Position numbers and translations under genes: made by a program. DNA of 64,000 nt from Paragyromitra xinjiangensis (Eukaryota; Ascomycota; Pezizomycetes; Pezizales; Discinaceae), in the NCBI GenBank assembly GCA_038503065.1, contig JBCAMK010000006.1, positions 992,001 to 1,056,000 of the forward strand. The letters are read 5' to 3'. Positions within the stretch are counted from its first letter, which is position 1, and each line of letters starts with the position of its first letter. This document shows, in pieces, positions 1 to 9,797 of this stretch. The notes under the pieces were generated by a model. That model saw nothing but the letters and a program-made list of their open reading frames with translations, was not told the DNA's origin and searched no databases.

Positions 1-2915
1 CGATAGAAAGTTCTATCCGATATAGCTATACCTACAGGAGAAGATTAAGCTGTTCCATTTCATCCCACAGCAAACATTCCTGTGCGAATTTTCTCCTTAC
101 TTAGCTGCCAGGAAAGGCTGGTGGGGTAATGGAACGAGCTGTCGATCGGGAGCGACGCTGAATAGGGCTTATAGGAACTGACCAATCTCCAAACTGGGAT
201 CTTCTATCGATGTTTATTACAATATAATTATTCCATTACTTCCAAGAACCCCTCATTTACATAAACACCCAAAAATCCAACCTCAATATCAATACCCCCT
301 TTTAACTCACTGGTTTTAGAACTTACTCCCTTGAACGACCAGAAAGAAAAATCTTTACCAAATCCGACAGTCAAATTGAAGCCTCAGCTCATCCCTCCCC
401 CTGGGAGCAGGCTTTTGTTACTTTCCCCTTAAACTCAAGTGACTCCCGGCCGCACGACGAATCTGGCCGGATGGCGAATTCGGACAAAAACCCTTTTTTA
501 ACTTACATAGTTAACCCCTGAAACTTGGCTTGGCAAGACAGGTTTTCCAAAATAATATACGGTTTTTCCCAATTCGTCATCCGGCAAGATTCGTCATGCG
601 GCCGGGAGTCACTGCAGACACAAACGATCTGATCAACACATTCCTTATCAGATCTAGAAATTATAACCTCTATCAGATTTTCTCTGCTCTCAACACTTGC
701 ATTCCTCTCAGGGTCCACAAAGTTGAACTTCTAATCCCTGCAGCTAACTTGAGCGTCTCGCAGTCTCCTCGCAAGTGCAACAGGAAGATATACCAATGAT
801 CTACAATCGTAGCTCCTAGCTCTTTGTAGGGGGATTTGCATCTTTATCTTAGGAAAGCTCGATGAAACAAGACCCAGTAGATCTATAGAGTTCTTGATTT
901 GTATTTTGCTTTAGAAAATGAAGAAAGGGCTCGATTGCCATGATTGTGTAGTGGGGTTGGGCTGATCTTAGAGTTATTACTCAACTTTAAGTTAGGAGGT
1001 TGGTGGCTTCTGTTTAGTGCTATTGGGAAGATCGGTGACTGGAAGTGTGCGCCTCCATGAACTAGAAAAATCATACTTAGTAAATTAGCATACGTTAAAA
1101 TTAGTTATCAACAGGCTTTTACAAACAGACCTCTATAAAATCATATTCTCAAATAAATAGACTAACAAGCTGCGGTTCATAAACCATACCAGTATGTGAG
1201 CTGCCCTCTTAGGTTGATTCCTGGTCTCATGCCTAGCCCTATATTGCGCAGTTTGACTAGTTGATCATCTTCTCCATCTTCATCTTTTCTTCCATCATCT
1301 CCGAGTCCGTTTCTTCACCTCCTCCATCTCCTCCATCTCCTCCATCTCCTCCGTCTCCTACTCTCCATCTCATTTTTCCACCTCTCGCTATCCACAGCCG
1401 ATTCTGCATCACCACTCCGCTGCTACTATTACACCAATTTTCAAAGCTATCATCGCCATCACTATCATCAACAGGTTTGCCTCCTCCTCCTTCTCCTCCA
1501 TTCCTCTCCCATTTCCCCCTCCCACGCCACTGTCCCATTGCTATCACTACTATCACGAAGCTGAGTGTTTTTCTATTTAGCATCAAGGCCTGGCGAATTC
1601 CATTAGGTCAATGATTAAACCAGCGAGTGCTAGCATTGCTAGGGTTAGGTTTATTTCTAAAACTTGGCAGAGCCCCTGAGCGAATAGATAATCCACTCAA
1701 AGCCCACTCCCATCGGAGACTTGTCCGTTTCCTCTCTCGTAAATGTCTCAAAGAATCGCATTAAAGATCTAACGCATATCTGCCACGTGCCCCATCCTGC
1801 TTCACAAAAGAACACCAAAGGAGGTCCCAACGGTCGTTAGTTCCAGGATTTTGGTAACATTCCGTATGTAAGTCTCGCGATCCCGATGACCGTGAGCAAA
1901 TTGGCTTACAACACGAGGGCCCAATACTAAGAACCCGCATCATCACCCATCACTCGGACGCTACTAACCCCCACGAACACGAACGGCTGCTCCCCAAACA
2001 CAGTAATCTCCGCAAAAATTCCCCGCACTGTCCCAGCTACTGCGTGAAATACCGGAAATAGTTACCCACGTTTTCTTTCGGGCCGCCGCTGCAGAAAATT
2101 GCACTTTGTCTTAGCGACCTGCAAGAGTTCCTTTCAGCACTAGCCGCCGAGGCGCGTGGGACGACAACATCGACGTCCAGGTGCGACGATCGTGTAAAAC
2201 GTATGATATCTCGACTTCTTAGGTTTTCCCTAGCACGGGAAATGCGATCGTGGGGAGGAAAAAGGAAAAACAGGAATACTATCGAGCGATGTGTTGTCTG
2301 TTGTTCTGGATACGGTTATCGATAAGCAACTGTATACGCTAGTCACTTGGCCCAAAAAAAAGGAAAACTGTGGGATGGGTAGGAACTGTGAGACATAGCG
2401 CTTGGGGTGTTTATTCATGGGGAGTCTAGACGCGGATATGAAGCGGGTATGGGGCGATGGAGGATGTGTGATAAAGCCCCCATCCCTCCTGAAATAATAT
2501 GGGTGTGTTCCTACCATTCGTGCGTATATCTTCAGGGCTGTCTGGAGGGTTACAGAGGTATGCTATGGAGTCTAGATTTCTCTCAATAAAACGCCTTCAC
2601 TAACGTTTGATCAGCGTCTACAGGGGTACAATTATGATAAGTTTTGCGGCACAGATCAAGCAGGTGATCGCGCTAGCAATTAGTGAATTTACGAGTCTCT
2701 ACTGTCTTCCTCATAGCTGTTCTTCAGCTGGGTTCCTCTGATTTCACGTGTTTTTAGTAGCCTTGCGCTGGATATGACTCTGCAAAACTCGTAAAATTAT
2801 GCCTTGTAGGGGTATTTAAGAAAGCCTCTTAAATCATCTTTCATTCGCGAAGACTTCCCCGGATATCTATCTTGAACCTTTTCTTGTCACATCTATCCCT
2901 GCCTTGCTATTCGCC
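1..2915. other. Gene-poor stretch
   Basis: I see no convincing gene here. Open frames on both strands are short or of low complexity. A CTCCAT-type microsatellite at about 1318-1362 produces a Pro/Ser-rich frame on the plus strand and a Gly/Asp-rich frame on the minus strand; neither looks like a real protein. A TATA-like TATTTAAG near 2814 lies about 100 bases before the small ORF that starts at 2916. Confidence 0.5.
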
Positions 2916-3278
2916 ATGGTTGTCCCCACACCTAACTGCGCTCTAGACCTCTTACTAGTGCTCATCGCCCTCGTGGTCATGACTCGATCTCAACTCCATC
3001 GCCGACTTCCAGGGCCGCGGATTGTCTCGCCAAAGTCTGGAGATATTGGTATTACGATACCGCGAAGCTTCCTGCACCTTCCACTGGAGCTGTCTCTCAT
3101 TGTCGCTGAACATCTTGATGTCCAATGTCTTACCCTTCTAAAGGATGCCCACCCCGAGCTAGGGCGTTTCGTAACAAAAATCCTCTTTTCCCGAATCCTA
3201 GCAGAGCGTAAACCATCGCGAGCTGGAATCGCAGCCAACCGTCGGCGATTCCTAAAAGCATACGGTTGTCCCTCATGA
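2916..3278 (+). CDS. Small F-box-like protein with N-terminal membrane anchor (hypothetical)
   Basis: A single-exon ORF of 120 residues. The ATG at 2916 sits in a strong context (CGCCATGG), and a TATA-like TATTTAAG lies about 100 bases upstream. Residues 9-22 form a hydrophobic segment (ALDLLLVLIALVVM) that could be a signal anchor. Around residues 50-80 the sequence LPLELSLIVAEHLD followed by LTLLKDAHPELGRFV resembles the F-box-like leader of fungal F-box/ankyrin proteins. No ankyrin repeats follow before the stop, so it may be a truncated relative of that group or a chance ORF. An F-box would dock on Skp1 in SCF ubiquitin ligases, but the usual downstream substrate-binding part is missing. 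The family assignment is inference from one motif only. Confidence 0.35.
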   Translation: MVVPTPNCALDLLLVLIALVVMTRSQLHRRLPGPRIVSPKSGDIGITIPRSFLHLPLELSLIVAEHLDVQCLTLLKDAHPELGRFVTKILFSRILAERKPSRAGIAANRRRFLKAYGCPS

Positions 3279-3615
3279 GGTGTCCAAATTGGGGCACCGT
3301 TATACCAAGCGAGGCTGCAAGGCGTTTGTGGTCTCTAGGCCCCGGTTGGCGGGCTCCCGCTGCTAAATAATGTGGGATGCGGCTCTTGCCAAGGCCAAGA
3401 GAAATTATTTCGGAGCCCGCTTACTGCAGAGACAGCAAGACCCTCTCCACCCCGCAGTCTTTCCCCCGCAGGCCGGTCTTCTATTACATGTAGCGCGCCT
3501 TCCCACCAGGGCGGCCAATTCCTCCCTCTTTCTTAAAGCCCGTCTTTCCATCCTGTCTCTCCTTCGTCCACCACTCGAGTTGCTGGATTGAACTTTACCA
3601 TAAAGAAACGACGTC
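3279..3615. promoter_or_regulatory. Spacer and upstream region of the Hem25 gene
   Basis: No gene is visible. The last 150 bases are rich in pyrimidine tracts (for example CTCCTTCGTCCACC), as is common before fungal start codons. I see no clear TATA box. Confidence 0.4.
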
Positions 3616-4587
3616 ATGACATCCCCGTCCCTCGAGTCTGTCCCTGGAGCTCGCTCGCTCCCTACTACACAGAGGAAGGCATACACAAAATCGCACTTCC
3701 TCTCCGGTGGTGCATCTGGTGTCCTCTCTGCAGTCTTCCTCCAGCCCGCCGACCTCCTCAAGACAAGAATCCAACAAGCCCCTCCTACTGGTTCTGCAAC
3801 CGCTACACTAGTATCCACCGTTCGTGAAATTGCCCGCTCTAAAACTCCCGTCCGGTCATTATGGCGCGGAACAGTACCTTCCGCCCTTCGCACAGGAATT
3901 GGCTCAGCACTCTACTTCTCAGCACTAAACACAGTCCGGAGCAGCATCGCAAAGGGTAAGCTCCGTGGACCAGGAGACCTCACTGCACCACTCAAATCCA
4001 ACACCTCCTCTGCACTGCCCGTCCTCTCACCACTCGCAAACCTCCTTACGGGATCTGCTACCCGCGCTGCAGTCGGCTATGTCATGATGCCAATCACGAT
4101 TATCAAAGTCCGCTATGAATCGTCCATGTACAACTACACCTCCATGCTTCAAGCAGCGCGCGACATTGTCCGTGTTGAAGGCTTTCGTGGATTCTTCTCC
4201 GGCTGGGGCGCAACCGCAATTCGAGATGCTCCATATGCTGGACTCTATGTTCTTTTCTACGAACATTCGAAGAAGTCGCTCTCGATGCTGTACGCGACGG
4301 GACGGAAAATGGATACGTCTGTGGCAGCTGCGATTAATACTGTCAGTGGAGCTGGAGCTGGGGCGTTAGCAACTGCGATCACAAACCCGTTTGATGCGTT
4401 GAAGACAAGGATTCAGGTGGATCCGGGTAAGTATAGGAATCTCTGGCATGCAGCGAGGATTGTGATTATGGAGGATTCGGGAAGGTTTAAGGGTCGGGCG
4501 TTGTTTGATGGGTTGGGGTTGAGAATGGCGAGGAAGGCGGTTAGTAGTGCTGTTGTGTGGGGGATCTATGAGGGGTTGATTAGGTAG
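3616..4587 (+). CDS. HEM25: Mitochondrial glycine carrier, Hem25/SLC25A38 type
   Basis: An intronless gene for 323 residues, the usual length for a mitochondrial carrier. Three repeats each carry the family motif P-x-[D/E/T]-x-x-[K/R]: P44-A-D-L-L-K, P159-I-T-I-I-K and P258-F-D-A-L-K. The first motif in the form LQPADLLKTRIQQ and the second as PITIIKVRYES are features of the SLC25A38/Hem25 branch. That branch imports glycine into mitochondria for 5-aminolevulinate synthesis, the first step of haem synthesis, and acts in the inner membrane with six transmembrane helices. The start at 3616 was chosen because it opens the frame about 25 residues before the first helix, matching the family. The frame is intact and has no oddities. 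Confidence 0.93.
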   Translation: MTSPSLESVPGARSLPTTQRKAYTKSHFLSGGASGVLSAVFLQPADLLKTRIQQAPPTGSATATLVSTVREIARSKTPVRSLWRGTVPSALRTGIGSALYFSALNTVRSSIAKGKLRGPGDLTAPLKSNTSSALPVLSPLANLLTGSATRAAVGYVMMPITIIKVRYESSMYNYTSMLQAARDIVRVEGFRGFFSGWGATAIRDAPYAGLYVLFYEHSKKSLSMLYATGRKMDTSVAAAINTVSGAGAGALATAITNPFDALKTRIQVDPGKYRNLWHAARIVIMEDSGRFKGRALFDGLGLRMARKAVSSAVVWGIYEGLIR

Positions 4588-5181
4588 GTGGGTAATAGAT
4601 GGATTAGATGGAGGAGTTGTAAATAGAGGGGGTCTGGGGGTATCGATATCATTATTCGGTTTGATTAAGGTTCTTGGGGGTTTCTTTTTTCTATCGTCGC
4701 GCAAATAAAAATGTTAAAATACTGGGGAACCTAGTAAATGATTTCTCTATGGTAGAATCTAGTCAATTAGCCTCTATTCTTCACACATACGCTTCTCTAT
4801 GCCTACTCAATAATTTGATCGGGGTTCTGTTAGCCTTACGCATGAAAATATGAAATAAATAAGGAGAATTCATCATTCAGCAATAGGAGGCCTAGGATAG
4901 GGTGTTAATCCTCTTAATATTCAGTTTTAATGGAGAGGAAGAAGCCTACGTGACAGGAAGTCTCACCAAATGCAAGATGTACAATTTGGCCTTCCATGAT
5001 GAGAGGTTCTTGCTGTTAGAGGTTTCCCTCTCAACCCGCTGGGAGAAGACTAGCAAAATAATTGGCCGACCCCCAAGAAACAAGAAACCCACTATCCCCT
5101 TTCAAAATCCATAGAATGGATTCCTCAAACCTTCGAGCCACCACAACAAGGAGCGGCGAAATTTCCCTTGGCATAGATCTG
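4588..5181. other. Intergenic spacer downstream of Hem25
   Basis: No supported gene. Short open frames here overlap on both strands and have no family features. Confidence 0.4.
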
Positions 5182-5189
5182 TATAAATA
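5182..5189 (+). promoter_or_regulatory. TATA box before the hairpin-rich stretch
   Basis: The sequence is TATAAATA, followed by a pyrimidine-rich run (CTCCTTCCCCCTTCC and TTTTTTTTCC). This is a plausible fungal core promoter reading rightwards into the hairpins at 5261-5440. No convincing protein-coding gene follows. Confidence 0.4.
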
Positions 5190-5292
5190 CAGCTCCTTCC
5201 CCCTTCCTTTGATTTTTTTTTCCTTTCTTCTTTGTGTCGGTAGGGAGTCGAATACGTTCCTCTCGAGAGCCAAAAACTCCCGCTTCTTCTGT

Positions 5293-5385
5293 CATATGCT
5301 ACTTGCAAGAAGAGTTTTCCCTTCTTGCAAGAGCAAGCATATGGAGAAAAGTGTCTTTTTGGCCAGTGCCAAAGACACTTTTCTC
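5293..5385. repeat. Two abutting hairpins (possible structured RNA)
   Basis: Hairpin 1 (5293-5343) has arms CATATGCT...AGCATATG enclosing CTTGCAAGAAG...CTTCTTGCAAG around a loop of about 8 nt. Hairpin 2 (5344-5385) begins at the very next base; GAGAAAAGTGTCTTT pairs with AAAGACACTTTTCTC, continuing with TTGGC/GCCAA around a CAGT loop. A palindrome CTCTCGAGAG lies just upstream near 5261, and a smaller stem CTAACC...GGTTAG follows near 5422. The stems are close to perfect, far better than expected by chance. The stretch could be a small-RNA precursor or the remnant of an inverted-repeat element. No protein is supported here. Confidence 0.6.
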
Positions 5386-5449
5386 GATGGGCATCTACGG
5401 TTGGAGCATTCTATGATTGTCTAACCGCATTTGGTTAGCGTGGATGTAG

Positions 5450-6490
5450 ACTAACTTAGTTTGGTTAGATTGGTTACTTATCTTATCAGTATGTCGTGAG
5501 AGCTTGGGAACGTAGTTTTCATACTGTCTGTCTGCTTTAAAAGTCCTTTACACGATTATCAGCGGATTAGTTTACATGCCATCGCAATTATCTAAGTGGT
5601 GAGTTACCGTAGCAGCTGCCTCTCGCTGGCATTTAAATAAGTAGTACATAGCGGTAGTCTCGCGCCCAGCCCCACTGTGCAGCTTGCTGCGTACCGTAGG
5701 ACATAGCGGTACATTAAGCCCGATACCGGGGCGCTTGAGCTCGGAACAAACGATGTCACCGTAACGCCCTAAGCAGTATACAGCCAACCGTCTTGCCCAC
5801 GAGCTTGACTTCCTTCATCTTATTGTATCCTCCAGCTATCTCAATTTTTGATTGATTTGATGAACTCTGTTGGCTTCGCTCGAGGTACTCTCGATCAATG
5901 CTTGTGGAGATGGTGTGAAGGTTTTCAGAAACTTGCAGTTCTAGTGGCTGCTTCATCCCGTACTGTTAAGGTTCCCTGCACCAACAAGAAAACCGGTATA
6001 GTCTAAGGATTTAGAGGCCAGGATTGGGGCATAGTTAGTTTCGCCGGCAAAGTCTCAACAGGAGAGAGTAGCGGAAACTCAATATAAAGTGCCAATCCTC
6101 GACTTTGAGGGGTCTTTTTAAGATTTTTGAGCGTTTGAAGGTTTACGGGTTTACGGGAAGTTTATCGGCCTGTAAGAATAAAGATCATCGCCAGTTACTT
6201 CTTTCTTTTCTCCTAGGGTGTCTCTGATCGACCCGAAGTAAAAGTATCCTCTTAGCTCGAGTGAGAACGGCTCAGACGGGCTCATCGACATCCCGTGCTA
6301 GAATATACATAGACATCATGGTTATAACATCTTTTCCTTCTAAGAATTCACCAACATCACGAAAGCAAGCCCTAAAGTTAAAAGCGGAGACAAAAACTAT
6401 GTCTCCACGGCCAACCCACACCACGAACCCCTACCCCACCATTATCAAGAGACTATTTTTAGCTTAGCAGCGGTACGTAACTAAACATTG
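5450..6490. other. Intergenic spacer
   Basis: No supported gene. Overlapping minus-strand frames between about 5572 and 5956 are open but lack any recognisable motif and I do not call them. Confidence 0.35.
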
Positions 6491-6784
6491 GAGGGGCGTA
6501 TCGCCGTCCTGACTGCAGTGAATGACATCTATGCAACGACGGTTGAGCGGTTAGAAAGAAATGCAGAGGAGAGATGTGGATTAGCTGGAGTGTTGGTTAG
6601 GAAGACATGTCACTGCGGCGTATAGAGGAGAAATGATGAGGCTAAAAGTGAAGGGACGGAGGAAGATAGGATAGTGGAGGCGAGCTACGATGGTACAGTA
6701 TATTACTACGATATCAATCCGGCATCGGGGAAGGAAGGAATACCCAAGGGCAAGGGAAAGATGATCAGTAGGCAGAGTCAGTAA
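6491..6784 (+). pseudogene. Possible broken coding fragment, unknown product
   Basis: One plus-strand frame is open for 97 codons apart from a single TAG at about 6626. It has an ordinary hydrophilic protein composition, for example ERLERNAEERCGLAGV before the stop and YYYDINPASGKEG after it. There is no ATG at its beginning. The following 300 bases are purine-rich and riddled with stops. It may be the residue of a decayed gene; I do not recognise the family. Confidence 0.25.
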
Positions 6785-7870
6785 CGAGGATAGTGGGAAA
6801 GCTGCTAAGGGGAATGATTCAACTGGGGAGAGGGGATATCAATACTATGGTGGAGGGGGAAGGGAGGATTTTGGAGGTCGGGAGAGGGACAGAGGAGGGA
6901 CAGGGGGTGGATCAACAACAATACCGTGACTAAAGCGATTAGGAATAATATGGAGGATTTAGAGAGGGTTGTGAATGTGGGTGGGGAAAGAAAGAGAAGC
7001 AGAAGCAGCTGGTGAGACTGGACTTGTGAAAGTTCTGGGTAATGTAGCTGGAGTTCAACGCTAGCTCATTGAATTGCTGAAGAAGGGGACCCAACTTAAA
7101 AATGGAAAATAGTATATTATAGTCATGATGATGGTCTTCAAGATAATTGGAGATTCAATGTTGTCGTGCTCTAGCGACTATAGCTAAGACAAGCACAATG
7201 ATGGATAAGAAAAAAATGTAGGAGGTTACTGCGGAAAATAAAGAGCGCGAGCAAAACCCGGGGTTGGCACCGTCGCTATACATCAGCCAACACCTACCTG
7301 GTACATTCAGTCCTGCAAGACAGTTTACTCGGAATTAAAAAGATTTACACCATACTTTTCTCCTGCAGCGATTTTTGCCTACGTGAAAACCCCTGCTCAC
7401 TTTTCTAGTCGAGACCCCGCCTCGTCGTCCCTCAACCCTCAAAGTTTAAGTTTGCTCAAAAGCTGTAAAATCAAGCAAATGTATCTCTAGCTCTACGATC
7501 AACTGCCCTGATCTTCATCTAAGAGAGCCACGGAGATAGAACTTCGCGATGCTTTTTGATTCAAGTAATATTTCCTTACGCATATGGAGGGTATTGGTTA
7601 TATATTTTGAGTCGCTACATAAACAGTGAAAAGGAAAACTGCTGGAATAAAAACAAGATTAACTCAACGGTAAGCCACTGCGCTCTTGGGCACTGACTTC
7701 AATAAAAAGATATACAAAACAGCAAAAAAAAACCAAACTTAAAGCTCTTCTACGAAGGCAGTTCGCGCCCAGTAGGAATAATCCCTACTCCACCAATTTT
7801 TCTATATATCCCCTTAACGAATTAAAACTGCGTTAACCCTGGTTGATTAACAGTCACCCGTCCAGTTCGC
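6785..7870. other. Spacer including the 3' flank shared with the 13.3 kb paralogue
   Basis: No gene is visible. From about 7440 to 7870 the sequence resembles 12830-13260 (for example CTACGATCAACT followed by CCCT, and later CATAAA followed by AGTG), so this flank was duplicated together with the neighbouring small gene. Confidence 0.45.
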
Positions 7871-8197
7871 TCAGAGCCTCCAATCTTGTAGTATCTCCTC
7901 TGTTTTTGCTAGGTTTTGGCAAACCTGTCCAACTTTATAGATGGCGGCATCATTACCTGAATTGGCGTTGTTGCTCCTTCCCATATCCTCTAGGAAGTTT
8001 TCGACTTCCTCCGCGATTTCATCTTGCTTCTTCCGATCTGTTTCGCTCAACTTTTTCGACTCATCAAATGCTGCACTTCCGGCTCCAGCACCTCTGGTGC
8101 GCCTCGCTTCGTTTTGAGCCTGATAGATTCGGATTTGGTGAGACCTCATCCTACCCTCGATTTCACTTGCCCTTCTTTCGACCGAACGATCAGACAT
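7871..8197 (-). CDS. Small coiled-coil protein A of a local paralogous family
   Basis: A single-exon ORF of 108 residues. The first true ATG is at 8197. I do not recognise a named domain. The protein is highly charged and predicted helical. Near residue 20 it has SHQIRIYQAQNEARR, matching DHQARIDQARVEAAR in the protein at 13260-13592. Over the last 68 residues about 26 are identical by eye between the two (KKL, TDR, QDEI, VCQ.L..TE). The H-x-x-R-[I/V] motif also appears in the ORFs at 14586, 33712 and 36006. There is no signal peptide or membrane segment. A TATA-type element (TATTTATAG) lies about 240 bases upstream within a block conserved before three members. Paralogy is seen directly; function is unknown. 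Confidence 0.7.
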   Translation of the reverse strand: MSDRSVERRASEIEGRMRSHQIRIYQAQNEARRTRGAGAGSAAFDESKKLSETDRKKQDEIAEEVENFLEDMGRSNNANSGNDAAIYKVGQVCQNLAKTEEILQDWRL

Positions 8198-8384
8198 ACT
8201 CAAGATGTGCCTTGTTATAGAAACCTTTTGCTAGCTAGTTTGACGCAGTAGCTATCTATCGTTATTTGCGAGCTCTCGTGATCTAGGAACCAGTTAAGGG
8301 TCTTGTGAAAGGGTTGAGCTTGGAAAAGTTGGTGGGCTATCGAATAATGATGTTCTCACTATATCTTATGGGTTGTGGTAATTA

Positions 8385-8490
8385 TTGTGAAAGTCTTGCT
8401 TGATATGGGCTCGGAGTGGGCATCCCTTAACACCTGTATTTATAGGGTGTGTAACTAGAAGACATTCTACATGCACGTATCTCTTCAAAT
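8385..8490 (-). promoter_or_regulatory. Shared upstream block, copy A
   Basis: The block contains AAGTCTTGCTTGATATG, then GAGTGGGCAT, TATTTATAG and GACATTCTACATGCACGTAT. Versions of the same string of motifs, in the same order, occur at 13731-13828 and 15001-15100 upstream of two related small genes. It probably contains the core promoter, with TATTTATA as TATA box. Confidence 0.6.
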
Positions 8491-9002
8491 CATTCTCCGG
8501 CCCCGGAGCACCCACGGTCGGGGAAAAGGGCGCTTGAGATCCCATCGAAAGGCTCTGCAGCGCAGTCATAATCACCTCATAGAAGTTCTAGCCACATCGC
8601 TATAAAATATGTGGCCCACACTATAGTGCATCTAGCAGGTGGGGTATGTATAAGAGGCGCAAATATAAGGCGCGAATAACCCTCTAATTATATTAATTAC
8701 ATGTGCATGTAAGATACACTGGCATCATTTGTCTCGAACCAAACCCAATTAGGCTTAGTGCGTTTCTTGTCTTATCAATCTACTTAATGACTTAGCGGCA
8801 TAGGACTTGCTGATTCTCACCAATTCAACAGAGACATAACAATCTTTTTTTTTTCATAAGGGTAGTATAGATACCCTTGGATAGATATAGTTTCCACACA
8901 TATTTATCCAGCGGAAAAAACAGGACTGTTGCACTAATGCCATATGTTTGTCGATCTAGGTTTCGGTTTTGCTGTCGCAAACTTGGTCAACCGAGTGACA
9001 AA
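8491..9002. other. Intergenic spacer
   Basis: I see no gene or clear repeat in this AT-rich stretch. Confidence 0.4.
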
Positions 9003-9600
9003 TCAAGAAATTATCAACTAAGGAAAGATACATGTTAGTTTAGGGGCAGGCAACACATGCTAGAAGACTCACTTTTCCGTATCCAGTCCAAAAAAAAAGG
9101 ATGGTGGCTGTCACGATGCTTAGACCCCACCCAATATGCCCCAACCCCAGATCTAAATCCCTGGACTTCGTATCCAGTTCTCCGAACTTGGTGTCTAGCA
9201 TTATGCTTATCCCGTCAAGCCTATTATTTTGTTTATAGAACGAATCCTTCAATGACTCAAGGGCGATCTCTATCCCTTTTATGGTTTTCTGGATGGTCAC
9301 TTGTGTCTTGGAGAAAGCGTTAGCAGAAACAAGTCTGGGAATTTGCAGTCTGTAGCAATATTGTATAATTTTATAAGAACTCTTCTCAAATCTGCTTCTT
9401 TTAGCGTCAATATCATTGTGTGCACCCTTCTAAAGGACCTTTGAGTGGTTCTCTTCCCCCTCGTAGCCTACTTCTTGTGGATATCTTGCTGCCAAGCTCT
9501 AAGAAATTTATTGAAGTTCCATACCTATCATAATTCCAGGAACAGCATGTATTCTCTCCAAAGCTGTGCACAGGCAGTCTTCAATTCTACGTTATGCATC
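9003..9600 (-). pseudogene. Decayed gene ending in coiled coil plus C-terminal membrane segment
   Basis: One minus-strand frame reads from about 9600 to 9073 and is interrupted by four stops: TAA at 9594, TAA at 9510, TAG at 9501 and TAG at 9432. All four become glutamine codons if a single C-to-T change is reversed. Between and after them the frame has a sensible protein composition (for example CTALERIHAVPGIMIG, SLAARYPQEVGYEGEENH). It ends in a heptad-like region (LDTKFGELDTKSRDLDLGL) and a hydrophobic segment, WGLSIVTATILFFW. A good intron follows (donor GTGAGT at 9072, branch CTAAC, acceptor TTAG ending 9018), with a last exon stopping at 9003. Without the upstream part, an 86-codon frame starts only at a GTG. 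The family is not recognised. Confidence 0.5.
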
Positions 9601-9797
9601 TTGCCCAAAAACCCCTAGCCCTTACGCCAAGAGCGTTGCATGTTACATTAGTTACCTACATGTAGTCATTTAGAGCTAGTGATCTATAGAAGATCTCAGA
9701 CGGGCGTCTTCTCTCAATCATCCCTTCACCCTCATCCACCCCCACTTCATCCACCCCCCACCTCATCCACCACCCAATCACTTTCCATTAACTATCT
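9601..9797 (+). promoter_or_regulatory. Upstream region of the HNH gene
   Basis: The last 100 bases are C-rich, with repeated CATCCACC units (about 9735-9775). This pyrimidine-rich leader is typical of fungal genes. No TATA box is obvious. Confidence 0.4.

Noticed and set aside
1257..1614. Long open frames on both strands (Pro/Ser-rich on plus, Gly/Asp-rich on minus)
   Set aside because: Both come from a CTCCAT microsatellite and other low-complexity pyrimidine tracts; no domain or promoter supports them.
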